64,000 nt of DNA from Ectothiorhodospira haloalkaliphila ATCC 51935 (lineage in GTDB: Bacteria; Pseudomonadota; Gammaproteobacteria; Ectothiorhodospirales; Ectothiorhodospiraceae): contig NZ_KK214998.1 in assembly GCF_000633935.1 (NCBI RefSeq), positions 255,451 through 319,450 on the forward strand, read 5' to 3'. The first letter of the stretch is position 1. Each line of letters opens with the position of its first letter. The notes below the pieces were generated by a model that was not told the DNA's origin, ran no database searches, and saw only the letters and a list, made by a program, of their open reading frames with translations. A program made the translations under genes and the position numbers. Positions 55,224-64,000 of the stretch are shown piece after piece.

Positions 55224-55312
55224 GCTAAGCTCCCCAACTTGATTTGATTACAGTGTACCACCTGGCCATGCCACCTCATTGCGGGTTGGCCGTCATCGGA
55301 GGAGTGTCAGCG

Positions 55313-55477
55313 ATGAAAAAATATCAATGCGTGATCTGCGGGTTCATCTACGATGAGGCAGAGGGACTGCCTGACGATGGTATTCCGCCTGGTACCGCGT
55401 GGGCCGACGTGCCTGAAGACTGGGTCTGCCCGGAATGTGGTGCAGCCAAGTCCGATTTCGAGGAGATGGCTTCCTGA
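55313..55477 (+). CDS. Rubredoxin
   Basis: 54 aa. Iron bound by C6/C9 (CVICG) and C39/C42 (CPECG), with the usual [23 protein letters not shown] between them. A small electron carrier; partner unknown. GGAGGAG upstream fixes the start; an upstream in-frame start at 55244 would overlap the thiD promoter region. Confidence 0.96.
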   Translation: MKKYQCVICGFIYDEAEGLPDDGIPPGTAWADVPEDWVCPECGAAKSDFEEMAS

Positions 55478-55487
55478 TCCGGTAAGG

Positions 55488-55561
55488 GTGGGAGCGGGCC
55501 TCGCCCGCGGAGGGGGTGGCACCAGGTCTGCCTCACCGATTCGCTGGCAGGCCAGCTCCCG
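55488..55561. repeat. Paired REP element (isolated copy)
   Basis: GTGGGAGCGGGCCTCGCCCG at the left and mirrored CGCTGGCAGGCCAGCTCCC at the right, in the convergent gap between the rubredoxin gene and the HAD gene. Same type as the copy at 2300-2392 and 43 kb away from the RAYT gene. Confidence 0.8.
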
Positions 55562-55584
55562 ACCCCTATCAGGGAGTCCTGTGT

Positions 55585-56250
55585 TCAGGCCGTATCGCGC
55601 AGCGAGATCTGCTTCCAGCCCCGGGCTCGGGCGGTGTCTGCCAGGATCTCGTCGGGATCCACGGCGACGGGGTGTTCCACCCGCTCCAGCAGCGGCAGGT
55701 CGTTGTGGGAGTCGCTGTAGAACCAGCTGCCGTCCAGCGCCCGTCCGGGTTGGGTGTTCAGCCACTGTTCCAGACGGGTGACCTTGCCTCCCTGGAAGCA
55801 GGGCACGCCCTGGAGTTCACCGGTATAGCGACCGCCCTCGAAGTGGGGCTCGGTGGCCAGCAGGTGCTCCACACCCAGCAGGCGGGCGATGGGTTCGGTG
55901 ACAAAGCGGTTGGTGGCCGTGATGATCACCAGTTCATCGCCAGCCTCCCGGTGCTCCGTCAGCAGGTTTTCGGCGCCCGGGGCAATCATGGGCGTGATGC
56001 GCTCGTGAATGAACTGATCTCGCCATCCCTGCAGTTGATCCAGCGGGTGAGCGGCCAGCGGCGCGAAGGAAAAACGGCAGAATTCCCGGATATCCAGGGT
56101 GCCCGCCTTATACTGCTCGTAGAAGCGGTGATTGAGGTCCTCGTATTGGCTTCTGTCCACGATGCCCAGATCCACCAGGAACTGGCCCCACTCGTGGTCG
56201 CTGTCTCCCGCCAGCAGGGTGTTGTCCAGGTCGAACAGGGCGAGGCTCAC
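55585..56250 (-). CDS. HAD-superfamily (IB) hydrolase, SerB-like
   Basis: 221 aa. Motif I LFDLDNTLL, motif II ITATN, motif IV YSDSHNDLPLL. Family members dephosphorylate phosphoserine or other small phosphates. GTG start at 56250 with AAGGAG six bases upstream; the longer open frame upstream would add a His-rich segment before motif I. Often found next to rppH and ptsP, as here. Confidence 0.9.
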   Translation of the reverse strand: MSLALFDLDNTLLAGDSDHEWGQFLVDLGIVDRSQYEDLNHRFYEQYKAGTLDIREFCRFSFAPLAAHPLDQLQGWRDQFIHERITPMIAPGAENLLTEHREAGDELVIITATNRFVTEPIARLLGVEHLLATEPHFEGGRYTGELQGVPCFQGGKVTRLEQWLNTQPGRALDGSWFYSDSHNDLPLLERVEHPVAVDPDEILADTARARGWKQISLRDTA

Positions 56251-56414
56251 AGGCTTCTCCTTGTGGTGATGATGGGGGGCGTGTGATGTTAACTGATCCG
56301 GGTGCCCGGCTGCCACGCGCGGCGGTCTATCCGCCGGGATTGTGTGTTATTTGCCGATCCGCCCCGCTTATGGAAAAATGCAGGGCAACGAACGGCTTTC
56401 AGGTGGCTGCGTAA

Positions 56415-56939
56415 GTGATTGATTGTGATGGCTATAGGCCGAACGTGGGTATCATCCTGTGTAACCAGGATGGACGCCTGTTCTGGGCCAAGCGCATCGG
56501 GCAGCAGTCCTGGCAGTTTCCGCAAGGGGGCATCCGTCGGGATGAGACACCCACCCAGGCCATGTATCGAGAGCTGGCCGAGGAGACGGGTCTGGAAGCC
56601 TGTCATGTGGAGATTGTGGGGTGTACCCGCCACTGGCTCCGCTATCGGCTGCCCAAGCATTTGATCCGACGCCGCTCCAACCCGGTGTGCATTGGCCAGA
56701 AGCAGGTGTGGTTTCTGCTGCGTCTGGTGGGCGAAGACAGCTGCGTGCGACTGGATGCAGCACCCCACCCGGAGTTCGATTCCTGGCGCTGGGTCGATTA
56801 CTGGTACCCCATGCGGGAGGTGGTGTTCTTCAAGCGCCATGTCTACCGTCGGGCGCTCAAGGAACTGGCGCCTTTGCTGTTTCAGGAGGACGTACCCTCC
56901 TGTCCTGCCGAGCGGCACTATCGTCCCCGCCGGCTTTGA
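56415..56939 (+). CDS. rppH: RNA pyrophosphohydrolase RppH (Nudix)
   Basis: 174 aa. Converts 5'-triphosphate mRNA ends to monophosphate, starting RNase E decay. Opens [17 protein letters not shown]; complete Nudix box at residues 38-60 (GGIRRDETP...RELAEETGL). GTG start. Next to ptsP, the normal arrangement. Confidence 0.96.
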   Translation: MIDCDGYRPNVGIILCNQDGRLFWAKRIGQQSWQFPQGGIRRDETPTQAMYRELAEETGLEACHVEIVGCTRHWLRYRLPKHLIRRRSNPVCIGQKQVWFLLRLVGEDSCVRLDAAPHPEFDSWRWVDYWYPMREVVFFKRHVYRRALKELAPLLFQEDVPSCPAERHYRPRRL

Positions 56940-56981
56940 TCCACGGGCCGCACGAGCGGCTCATCACCCCTGGCCCCGCGC

Positions 56982-59255
56982 ATGCTGCATGTACTCAGAC
57001 GGATCGTCCTGGAGGTTGGCGCCGCCAGTAACCTGGCAGAGGCGCTGGAGATCATCGTTCGCCGGGTCAAGCAGGAGCTGACCATTGATGTCTGTTCCGT
57101 CTATCTGCGTGAGCCGGAGGCCAATGGTCAGCGCCTGTTGCTGATGGCCTCGGAGGGCCTGAACCCCGATTCCGTGGGGACGGTGGTGATGAACACCGGC
57201 GAGGGCCTGGTAGGGTTGGTGGCCGAGCGGGCCGAGCCGGTGAACCTGGAGAATGCACCCGACCATCCCCGCTTCAAGTATTTTCCCGAGACCGGCGAGG
57301 AGCGCTATCACGCCTTCCTGGGTGTGCCCATCATTCATAACCGGCGTCTGCTGGGCGTGCTGGTGGCGCAGCAGCGGGAGCGGCGGCGGTTCGATGATGA
57401 GCACGTGGCCTTTCTCATCACGCTGGCGGCCCAGCTGGCAGGGGCCATCAGCCACGCCGAACTGATTGGTGAGGTGGGCAAACGCCGCGAGGAGATCCAG
57501 CAGGATAACCTGCAGATCGCCGGCATCCCCGGGGCTGCCGGCGTCGCCGTGGGGCAGGGAGTGGTGGCCTATGCCCTGGCGGATCTGGAGTCCGTACCCG
57601 ACCGGGACGCAGAGTCCGTCGAGAACGAGGAGACAGCGTTTCGCGAGGCGGTCAAGGAGGTTCAGGATGAACTCATCGAGATCAAGGACCGCATGGAAGA
57701 CGTACTGCCCATGGAAGAGCGATTGCTGTTCGATGCCTATGTGATGATGCTGGGCAGCGACAGCCTGGTGAATGGCACGGTGGACCGCATCCGTGGCGGC
57801 AGCTGGGCCCCGGCCGCCCTGCGGGACACGGTGCGCGAGAGCACCCGTAATTTCGAGGACATGGACGATCCCTATCTGCGGGAGCGTGCGTCGGATGTGC
57901 GAGATATCGGCCGGCGCATCCTCATGCGTCTGCAATCCCATGTGCGGGAGCCGGAGGAGTTTCCGGAGCACACCATCCTCCTGGGCGAGGACGTGACCGC
58001 CACCCAGCTTGCGGAGGTTCCGCCGGACCGGCTGGCGGCGGTGGTCTCATCGCGGGGTACGGGCTCCTCCCATGTGGCCATCCTGGCTCGCGCCATGGGC
58101 ATCCCCGCCGTCATGGGGGTGGCAGACCTGCCCGTGGGGCGTCTGGAAGGCCGGCAGATCGTCGTGGATGGTTACCGGGGCAATCTCTACATCCAGCCCA
58201 CGGCGGAACTGCTGGAAGAATTCAAGCACCTGCAGGACGAGGAGAAGGAACTGGCCGAGGGCCTTCGCGACCTGGCCCAGGAGCCGGCCATCACCCAGGA
58301 TGGTGTGGAGGTGCCAGTGTATGCCAACAGCGGTCTGCTGGCGGACATCGCTCCCTCCATCCAGTCCGGTGCCGACGGAATCGGCCTGTATCGCACGGAA
58401 GTGCCCTTCATGATCCGGGAGCGGTTCCCCGGTGAGGACGAGCAGACCCAGATCTACCGGGAGATCCTCAAGTCATTCAACCCCCGCCCGGTGACCCTGC
58501 GCACCCTGGACGTGGGTGGCGACAAGGCCCTGCCTTATTTCCCGGTGACGGAAGACAACCCCTTCCTGGGCTGGCGGGGCATCCGCATCACCCTGGATCA
58601 CCCGGAGATCTTCCTCACCCAGCTGCGGGCCATGCTGCGTGCCAGCCAGGGTCTGAGCAATCTTCACATCCTGTTCCCCATGATCAGTTCCCTGGGGGAG
58701 CTCAAGGGGGCCATGCAGTTGCTGCAACGGGCCCGGGATGAGCTGCTGGATGAACACTATGTGATCCCGGTGCCCAAGGTGGGGGTGATGGTGGAGGTGC
58801 CGTCGGCTGTCTACCTGTCCGAGGCCCTGGCCCGGCGGGTGGATTTTCTCTCCGTGGGCACCAATGACCTGGTGCAGTACCTACTGGCAGTGGATCGTAA
58901 CAACCCACGGGTGGCCGATCTGTACAACGGCTTGCACCCGGCGGTGCTACACGCCCTGGACCAGACGGCCCAGGGCGCTCACCGGGCGGGCAAGACCATC
59001 AGTGTGTGCGGAGAGATGGCGGCGGATCCGGCCTCGGTGATCCTGTTGCTGGGCATGGAGATCGATGCCCTGAGTGTCAACGTGGCGGCCCTGGCCCGGG
59101 TGAAATGGGTGATCCGCAGCTTCTCCAGGGAGCGCTGCCGGGAGTTGCTGCGACAGTGCGTCAGGATGGAGGAGCCGGCGGCTATCCGGGCGTTGCTGGA
59201 TAATGCCCTGGTACAGGCCGGCCTGGGGGGGCTGGTGAGGGCCGGCAAGGCCTGA
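56982..59255 (+). CDS. ptsP: PEP-protein phosphotransferase of the nitrogen PTS (EI-Ntr)
   Basis: 757 aa. N-terminal GAF domain (about 15-155), then the enzyme I domains. The phosphorylated histidine H364 is in SRGTGSSHVAIL; PEP-binding domain with TLDVGGDKALPYF and SVCGEMAADP. It passes phosphate to NPr and EIIA-Ntr, controlling potassium, nitrogen and envelope functions; in relatives GAF binds glutamine. Starts 42 bases after rppH. Confidence 0.96.
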   Translation: MLHVLRRIVLEVGAASNLAEALEIIVRRVKQELTIDVCSVYLREPEANGQRLLLMASEGLNPDSVGTVVMNTGEGLVGLVAERAEPVNLENAPDHPRFKYFPETGEERYHAFLGVPIIHNRRLLGVLVAQQRERRRFDDEHVAFLITLAAQLAGAISHAELIGEVGKRREEIQQDNLQIAGIPGAAGVAVGQGVVAYALADLESVPDRDAESVENEETAFREAVKEVQDELIEIKDRMEDVLPMEERLLFDAYVMMLGSDSLVNGTVDRIRGGSWAPAALRDTVRESTRNFEDMDDPYLRERASDVRDIGRRILMRLQSHVREPEEFPEHTILLGEDVTATQLAEVPPDRLAAVVSSRGTGSSHVAILARAMGIPAVMGVADLPVGRLEGRQIVVDGYRGNLYIQPTAELLEEFKHLQDEEKELAEGLRDLAQEPAITQDGVEVPVYANSGLLADIAPSIQSGADGIGLYRTEVPFMIRERFPGEDEQTQIYREILKSFNPRPVTLRTLDVGGDKALPYFPVTEDNPFLGWRGIRITLDHPEIFLTQLRAMLRASQGLSNLHILFPMISSLGELKGAMQLLQRARDELLDEHYVIPVPKVGVMVEVPSAVYLSEALARRVDFLSVGTNDLVQYLLAVDRNNPRVADLYNGLHPAVLHALDQTAQGAHRAGKTISVCGEMAADPASVILLLGMEIDALSVNVAALARVKWVIRSFSRERCRELLRQCVRMEEPAAIRALLDNALVQAGLGGLVRAGKA

Positions 59256-59276
59256 GCACGGTCGGCTGGGGCCGGA

Positions 59277-59786
59277 TCAGCTCCGGGCTGGCAGCCACCT
59301 GTCCAGGTGTTTTTCCACCCGCTCCCAATCCAGGTCGCCCATCTTCTGATAGGCAATGCGTCCCCGGGGGGAGATCAGGAAGGTGGTGGGCGTGAGTTGC
59401 ACATTGCCAAACGCCGGGGCTACCTGGTCATCACGGTCCAGGGCGACGGTATAGTTCACGTTTCGCCGGCGCACCATCTCTGCCACCTGTGCGGGCGGGT
59501 CGTAGTGCATGGCCACGCCAATCACTTGCAGGCCCCGCTCCCCGTACTCCGCCTTGAGCTGGTTGAAATGCGGGATTTCTTCCACGCAGGACGGGCAGGT
59601 GGTGGCCCAGAAGGTAAGCAGCACCGGCTGCCCCTGCAGATCTGCCAGGTGCAGGGTGGAACCGTCCAGGGTTTCCATCTCCACTTGCGGGGCGGTGCGC
59701 CCCCCCTCGGGGGCCAGCCACAGGGCCAGCAGCGCTCCGGTCAGGGCCAGGACGAAGATTCCGATGAATACGTCTCTTTTCTTCAC
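59277..59786 (-). CDS. TlpA/ResA-like membrane-anchored thioredoxin
   Basis: 169 aa. One N-terminal helix (about 7-24) anchors a thioredoxin domain facing the periplasm, with active site C64-P-S-C67 in FWATTCPSC. Such proteins reduce apocytochrome or other periplasmic thiols. The organism needs cytochromes c (soxAX), so a role in heme attachment is reasonable but not shown. Confidence 0.9.
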   Translation of the reverse strand: MKKRDVFIGIFVLALTGALLALWLAPEGGRTAPQVEMETLDGSTLHLADLQGQPVLLTFWATTCPSCVEEIPHFNQLKAEYGERGLQVIGVAMHYDPPAQVAEMVRRRNVNYTVALDRDDQVAPAFGNVQLTPTTFLISPRGRIAYQKMGDLDWERVEKHLDRWLPARS

Positions 59787-59895
59787 GGTGTTGCGGTTCC
59801 TATGAGCGATGGATGTCTCGGCCCTGCATCATAAACGGCGGGACCGGAGTTTCGCCATGTTGTCCCGCTCGGCACGCCGTGCAGCCTGCGGGTTT

Positions 59896-59904
59896 TGTTA
59901 TGAT
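59896..59904 (+). promoter_or_regulatory. Extended -10 promoter before argC
   Basis: TGTTATGAT: extended TGn followed by TATGAT, 62 bases before the argC ATG. No clear -35, which an extended -10 can do without. Confidence 0.45.
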
Positions 59905-59966
59905 ATCGACACGCGGGTGGGTCGCCAGGCCTGCCGCCTGAATGATCGTTAGCGAGTGGAGGTGAA

Positions 59967-61001
59967 ATGGTGGTCAGGGTGGGCGTTGTCGGTGCGACCG
60001 GCTATACCGGGGTGGAACTGCTGCGTCTGCTGCTGGCGCACCCCGAGGCAGAGCCAGCAGTGGTCACCTCCCGAGGCAATGCGGGCGAGCGGCTCGATGC
60101 ACTGTTCCCCAATCTGCGCGGCCAGTGCGATCTGGTCTTCCAGGAGCCTGATCCCGCTGCGCTGGGCGAATGCGATGTGGTGTTTTTCGCCACCCCGCAC
60201 GGCGTGGCACACGCCATGGCTGCGGAATTGCTCAAACGGGGCACCCGGGTCATCGATCTTTCCGCCGACTTTCGCATCAAGGATGCGCAGGTCTGGGAGC
60301 ATTGGTACAACCAGCCCCACGGGGCCCCCGAGTTGCTGGGGGAGGCGGTCTATGGCCTGCCGGAGTTGAACCGGGCCCAGATCCCGGAGGCACGCCTGGT
60401 GGCGGTGCCGGGGTGTTATCCCACCGCCGTCACCCTTGGATTCCTGCCGCTGCTGGAGCAGCAGCTGGTGGATCCGCTGCGTCTGGTGGCCGACGCCAAG
60501 TCCGGTGTCAGCGGGGCAGGGCGCAAGGCCCAGGTGGGATCACTGCTGTGCGAGGCCTCGGAAAACTTCAAGGCTTACGGCGTGGCCGGTCACCGTCACC
60601 TTCCCGAGATCCTGCAGACCCTGAGCCTGGCGGCCCGCAGCGTGCCCCAGCTTACCTTCGTGCCTCACCTGGTGCCCATGATCCGTGGCATCCTGGCCAC
60701 CCTCTATGCCACGCTGGCGCACGTGGAAGTGGATCTGCAATCGGTTTATGAACAGCGTTACCGGGATGAACCCTGCGTGGATGTCCTGCCCGCCGGAAGT
60801 CAGCCGGAGACGCGCAGCGTGCGTGGCACCAATCTCTGCCGGTTGGCGGTGCATCGCCCCGGCGGTGCCGACACCGCTGTGGTCGTCTCGGTAATCGACA
60901 ATCTCGTGAAGGGGGCTTCGGGACAGGCCATCCAGAACATGAACCTGATGTTTGGCTTGCCCGAGACGCGCGGGCTCGAGGCCATTGCCGTGTTGCCCTG
61001 A
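59967..61001 (+). CDS. argC: N-acetyl-gamma-glutamyl-phosphate reductase
   Basis: 344 aa. Third step of arginine synthesis, NADPH-dependent. [14 protein letters not shown] nucleotide motif, catalytic C150 in VAVPGCYPT, and [22 protein letters not shown] precedes the ATG. Followed after 3 bases by the DUF6776 gene. No arginine-repressor box was recognised. Confidence 0.97.
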   Translation: MVVRVGVVGATGYTGVELLRLLLAHPEAEPAVVTSRGNAGERLDALFPNLRGQCDLVFQEPDPAALGECDVVFFATPHGVAHAMAAELLKRGTRVIDLSADFRIKDAQVWEHWYNQPHGAPELLGEAVYGLPELNRAQIPEARLVAVPGCYPTAVTLGFLPLLEQQLVDPLRLVADAKSGVSGAGRKAQVGSLLCEASENFKAYGVAGHRHLPEILQTLSLAARSVPQLTFVPHLVPMIRGILATLYATLAHVEVDLQSVYEQRYRDEPCVDVLPAGSQPETRSVRGTNLCRLAVHRPGGADTAVVVSVIDNLVKGASGQAIQNMNLMFGLPETRGLEAIAVLP

Positions 61002-61004
61002 TCC

Positions 61005-61760
61005 ATGGTGCGCTGGCGCAAGGGGTTGCCGGATCTTTCCACGGGATATCACGTGGAGTATCGCAATCCCTGGCTGCGTACTGTGGTCAGGTTGGTGTTG
61101 GTGTTGCTGGTGCTGGGGGCCGGGTGGCAGTTGTATCACCTGGGGTATGCTCTGGGAGGGGGCGATTACGGCAGCGCCAAGACGGAGTTGCGTGATTTGC
61201 GTGAACGGGTGGCCGTGCTGGGCCGTGAAAACCGCCAGTTGCGACAGGACAACGCCCTGCTGCAGCGCGAACTGACCGTGGAGCGGGAAGTGTCCAATCG
61301 GGTGCGGCTGGACATACAGGGACTGGAACGGCGCATCCATGAATTGACCGAAGAGGTGGATTTCTACCGCAATATCGTTTCTCCTGACGAACTTGAGCGT
61401 GGCCTGCACATTCATAAGGTGCAGTTGACCCCGGCGGATGTGCCGGGGGCGTACCGGTACCAGTTGGTGCTGACGCAGGTTCAGGGCAATCGATCCCTTG
61501 AGGGCAGGGTGAACCTGCAACTGGAGGGGCGGCGAAACGGCGAGTCGATCCAGCTTGAGCATGGCGATCTCGTGCCCGGCGAGGTAGATGGCCGGCCGTT
61601 TTCATTCCGTTACTTTCAGGTGGTCAGCGGTCGCCTGCATCTGCCCGGCGATGTGATCCCCGAGGCCTTGATGGTCAGTGTGGAACCGGAGGGCTCGCAT
61701 GCCCGGTCGGTGCAACAGCGCGAGACCTGGTCATCGCTGTTTAACGAAGGAGACTCTTGA
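61005..61760 (+). CDS. DUF6776-like inner-membrane coiled-coil protein
   Basis: 251 aa. Membrane helix at about 27-46, coiled coil at about 58-122 (KTELRDLRERVAVLGRENRQL, heptad pattern), then a beta-rich periplasmic domain. Such genes commonly precede bactofilin genes in gammaproteobacteria, but I know of no assigned function. The next gene starts at the very next base, so the two are translated together. Confidence 0.85.
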   Translation: MVRWRKGLPDLSTGYHVEYRNPWLRTVVRLVLVLLVLGAGWQLYHLGYALGGGDYGSAKTELRDLRERVAVLGRENRQLRQDNALLQRELTVEREVSNRVRLDIQGLERRIHELTEEVDFYRNIVSPDELERGLHIHKVQLTPADVPGAYRYQLVLTQVQGNRSLEGRVNLQLEGRRNGESIQLEHGDLVPGEVDGRPFSFRYFQVVSGRLHLPGDVIPEALMVSVEPEGSHARSVQQRETWSSLFNEGDS

Positions 61761-62249
61761 ATGTTGTCTCGACGCAAGAAGAAAATGAAGGTGGCCCGGG
61801 TGGATACCATCCTGGGTCGCAACAGTGTCATCGAGGGGGATCTCCGCTTTTCCGGTGGCATGCACCTTGAGGGCACCATCCATGGCAATATCAGCGCCGA
61901 TGACCAGGATGAGGATGCCCTGCTGGTGATCAACGAGGGCGCAGTCATCAAGGGCGACGTCAAGGTGCCTCGGGTGGTCATCAGTGGTTCGGTCGAGGGG
62001 GATGTGCACGCCAGTGCGCGTGTTGAACTCTCTTCCGGTGCCCAGGTCACGGGCAATGTGTATTACACGCTCATCGAGATGGCCATGGGAGCCGAGGTCA
62101 ATGGTAATCTGGTGCACCAGAGCAAGGAGGCCCTGAGGCTGGAGCATCTGAAAGTGCCCGGTGAATCCCACGGCACCGAGCCGCCATCTCGGGAAGGCGG
62201 GGCAGAAAAGCCTGTGTCGGGGGTTTCCTCCGGGAGCGCACATTCTTGA
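61761..62249 (+). CDS. Bactofilin (polymer-forming cytoskeletal protein)
   Basis: 162 aa. Basic N-terminus ([10 protein letters not shown]), then the bactofilin beta-helix domain (about 14-118) with repeats such as [24 protein letters not shown] and [22 protein letters not shown], and an unstructured Pro/Ser tail. Bactofilins form nucleotide-free filaments that guide wall growth or cell shape. The link to the DUF6776 membrane protein suggests a membrane anchor or partner. Confidence 0.95.
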   Translation: MLSRRKKKMKVARVDTILGRNSVIEGDLRFSGGMHLEGTIHGNISADDQDEDALLVINEGAVIKGDVKVPRVVISGSVEGDVHASARVELSSGAQVTGNVYYTLIEMAMGAEVNGNLVHQSKEALRLEHLKVPGESHGTEPPSREGGAEKPVSGVSSGSAHS

Positions 62250-62275
62250 CCGTTTCTCTGGGCGAATGCTAGCGT
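62246..62275 (+). promoter_or_regulatory. Candidate erpA promoter
   Basis: TTGACC at 62246-62251, 18-base spacer, then TGCTAGCGT (extended -10, TAGCGT at 62270-62275). It begins inside the bactofilin stop codon. The small IR GCCCG-GTT-CGGGC (62284-62296) lies just downstream. Confidence 0.4.
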
Positions 62276-62328
62276 ACCACCAAGGCCCGGTTCGGGCACA
62301 TCAACCGCGATTACGGAGAGGCAGATTC

Positions 62329-62691
62329 ATGACTGCAACCGAAACCACCAACGACACCATGCCCAGCCCGCTGAATTTCACCGATTCGGCTGCCGCCAAG
62401 GTGAAGGCCCTGATTGACGAGGAGAACAATCCCTCATTGAAGTTGCGCGTCTTTGTGAGCGGCGGCGGCTGCTCCGGCTTCCAGTATGGCTTCACCTTTG
62501 ATGAAGACGTCAACGACGGTGATACCTCCGTCGAGAAGGGGGGCGTCACCCTGCTGATCGATCCCATGAGCTACCAGTATCTGCTGGGGGCCGAGATTGA
62601 CTACACGGAAAGCCTGGAAGGCGCCCAGTTCGTCATTCGCAACCCGAACGCCACCACGACCTGCGGGTGTGGTTCTTCCTTCTCCGTTTGA
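62329..62691 (+). CDS. erpA: Iron-sulfur cluster insertion protein ErpA (A-type carrier)
   Basis: 120 aa. Delivers Fe-S clusters to targets such as the isoprenoid enzymes IspG/IspH. Three cysteines: C48 in [10 protein letters not shown] and C112/C114 in [17 protein letters not shown] precedes the ATG; the longer open frame upstream overlaps the bactofilin gene and is not real. It differs from SufA/IscA mostly by context, so ErpA is the best name. Confidence 0.93.
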   Translation: MTATETTNDTMPSPLNFTDSAAAKVKALIDEENNPSLKLRVFVSGGGCSGFQYGFTFDEDVNDGDTSVEKGGVTLLIDPMSYQYLLGAEIDYTESLEGAQFVIRNPNATTTCGCGSSFSV

Positions 62692-62700
62692 GGTCAGGGC

Positions 62701-63336
62701 ATGGATCCGAGCCGCCTGATGGCCCTGGTGCGTTTTGGCTGGTATCGCCTCATGGCGCTTTTCGGTCATTGCACGGGGCAGTTCAACATCGGTTACATGT
62801 ATGCCAAGGGTTACGGCGTGCCACAGGACGCGGAAAAGGCCGTGGCCTGGTATCTCAAGGCAGCGGAGCAGGGTGATGTGCATGCCCAGAGCAACCTGGC
62901 CCTGATGTATGTAAAGGGGCAGGGGGTCGAGCAGGATGATGGCAAGGCGGTGCACTGGTACCGCCTGGCGGCGGATCAGGGCAGCACCAATGCTCAGTGC
63001 AATCTGGCCTTCATGTACCTCCATGGGCGCGGTGTGGCCGAGGACCCGGCTCAGGCAGTCCATTGGTATCGGCTGGCGGCCGATCTGGAAAATCCCTCGG
63101 CCCAGTGCAACCTGGGCGTTCTGCATGCCAATGGCAATGGGGTGCGCCAGGATCAGGTTCTGGCCTACATGTGGTCGGAATTGGCAGCAGCTCAGGGGTA
63201 TGAGCTGGCCCGGGAAAATCGCGACCGGTTTGCCCAGGGCATGACCGCGGCTCAGATTGAGGAGGCGCGTCGCCTCGCCCGCGAATGGGCGCCGGGGACG
63301 AGAGTCGATGCCCAACCCGCACCGGTGGCCACTTAA
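62701..63336 (+). CDS. SEL1-like repeat protein
   Basis: 211 aa. Four SEL1 repeats between about residues 27 and 165 (AKGYGVPQDAEKAVAWYLKAAEQGD, VKGQGVEQDDGKAVHWY and so on), then a helical tail. No signal peptide is evident, although the N-terminus is hydrophobic (LMALVRFGWYRLMALFGH). SEL1 proteins mediate protein contacts; partner unknown. It follows erpA by 9 bases and is convergent with anmK, overlapping by 4 bases. Confidence 0.88.
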   Translation: MDPSRLMALVRFGWYRLMALFGHCTGQFNIGYMYAKGYGVPQDAEKAVAWYLKAAEQGDVHAQSNLALMYVKGQGVEQDDGKAVHWYRLAADQGSTNAQCNLAFMYLHGRGVAEDPAQAVHWYRLAADLENPSAQCNLGVLHANGNGVRQDQVLAYMWSELAAAQGYELARENRDRFAQGMTAAQIEEARRLAREWAPGTRVDAQPAPVAT

Positions 63337-63998
63337 ACCACCTCTCCGGGGTGAATGCTGCCGAGCACCACCGCCTTTCGGGCGCCAGTGACCGAAGGCA
63401 CATTGCCCGGCCGCCCGGCCAGGGTCTCCCGGGCCAGCCAGGCGAAGGCCATGGCTTCGATCCAGTCGGGCGACAACCCAACGGCTTCGGTGGACTCCAC
63501 GGTGGCGTTCGGCAGTCGTCGGCCGAGGCCCTCCATCACGGCCCGGTTGTGAACGCCTCCCCCGCACACCAGCACCCGTTGCGCACTGGAAGCGTGACGG
63601 ATGATGGCGTCACTGGCACTTGCCACCGTCAATTCCGCCAGGGTGCGCTGAACGTTGCGGGCCGGAATGGGTCGGTCGGCCATCTGTAGCTGCTTCTTGA
63701 TCCACTGAAGATTGAAATACTCCGTGCCAGTGCTCTTCGGTGGCGGTTGCATGAAATACGGATCCCCCAGCATGGATGCCAGCAGAGGGTCGTCCACTTC
63801 GCCGCCCGCAGCCCAGTCACCCTGTGCATCCCAGGGTTGACCTCTTTCGTGGCGTATCCACGCATCCATCAAGGCATTGGCCGGGCCGGTATCAAAACCC
63901 TGCAGCGGGGCTCCCTCGTCAGCGGGTAGTACCGTGATGTTGGCAATGCCCCCCAGGTTGAGGATGACCCGATCTTCTGTTTTCGAGCGCATCATGGC
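63333..63998 (-). CDS. anmK: Anhydro-N-acetylmuramic acid kinase, C-terminal part (cut by window edge)
   Basis: About 222 codons; the frame is open to the right edge, so the N-terminus is outside and the internal ATG at 63995 is not the start. Recycles 1,6-anhydroMurNAc from cell-wall turnover (as released by MltB and RlpA) to MurNAc-6-phosphate. NLGGIANITVLP, GFDTGPANALMDAW, KSTGTEYFNLQWI and VCGGGVHNRAVM are typical. Confidence 0.95.
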   Translation of the reverse strand, partial: AMMRSKTEDRVILNLGGIANITVLPADEGAPLQGFDTGPANALMDAWIRHERGQPWDAQGDWAAGGEVDDPLLASMLGDPYFMQPPPKSTGTEYFNLQWIKKQLQMADRPIPARNVQRTLAELTVASASDAIIRHASSAQRVLVCGGGVHNRAVMEGLGRRLPNATVESTEAVGLSPDWIEAMAFAWLARETLAGRPGNVPSVTGARKAVVLGSIHPGEVV

Positions 63999-64000
63999 GC

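Overview
The window is a GC-rich piece of a gammaproteobacterial chromosome. A light-harvesting antenna pair (LH alpha and beta polypeptides near 43.4-43.8 kb), a soxA-soxX pair and a split class II ribonucleotide reductase point to a phototrophic purple sulfur bacterium. The housekeeping gene orders (mrdA-rodA-mltB-rlpA-dacA-dat-ybeD-lipB; hemA-prfA-prmC; lolB-ispE-tRNA-prs-rplY-pth-ychF; lptD-surA-pdxA-rsmA; rppH-ptsP) are typical of Gammaproteobacteria. Ectothiorhodospiraceae is my best guess, but this is inference and no rRNA gene is present to confirm it.

Layout. 0-2.4 kb: end of an O6-alkylguanine-DNA alkyltransferase gene, paired REP hairpins, then soxA and soxX (thiosulfate-oxidising SoxAX cytochrome). 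2.4-4.4 kb: htpG behind a recognisable heat-shock (sigma-32) promoter. 4.7-7.6 kb: nrdJa-nrdJb. 7.6-11.3 kb (minus): a large DUF2339 membrane protein and glucokinase. 11.3-12.9 kb: a RAYT (REP-associated tyrosine transposase) gene flanked on both sides by 121-123 bp tandem REP-pair units, three on the left and four on the right. 12.9-20.6 kb (minus): transaldolase, rsmA, a small lipoprotein, pdxA, surA, lptD, adk. 20.8-29.5 kb (plus): ppa, then the cell-elongation and wall cluster and lipB. 29.5-33.2 kb (minus): a conserved unknown, prmC, prfA, hemA. 33.6-41.3 kb (plus): TPR lipoprotein, lolB, ispE, tRNA-Gln, prs, rplY, pth, ychF, tRNA-Met, a LysE-type exporter. 41.4-43.8 kb (minus): DUF192 protein, an Hsp33 that lacks all four redox cysteines, an ArsC/Spx-like protein, and the antenna genes in the order alpha then beta. 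44.0-44.8 kb: a copper-chaperone-like HMA protein and a frameshifted remnant of an RND efflux pump. 44.8-49.7 kb: two tandem paralogous nitrate-sensor/GGDEF/EAL proteins. 49.8-64 kb: ubiX, LON-domain protein, thioredoxin, TauE exporter, hemL, thiE, thiD, rubredoxin, HAD phosphatase, rppH, ptsP, TlpA-like protein, argC, DUF6776 protein, bactofilin, erpA, SEL1 protein, and the 3' part of anmK running off the right edge.

Most of the window is ordinary core genome, much of it in tightly packed operons with ATGA or GTGA stop-start overlaps. The parts that stand out are the REP/RAYT locus and its dispersed hairpins, the cysteine-less Hsp33, the inverted alpha-beta order and dense regulatory symmetry of the antenna operon, the paralogous c-di-GMP proteins sharing the same decayed GGDEF motif, and the RND pseudogene. 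I saw no CRISPR array, prophage, plasmid origin, insertion sequence other than the RAYT gene, or obvious new defence system.
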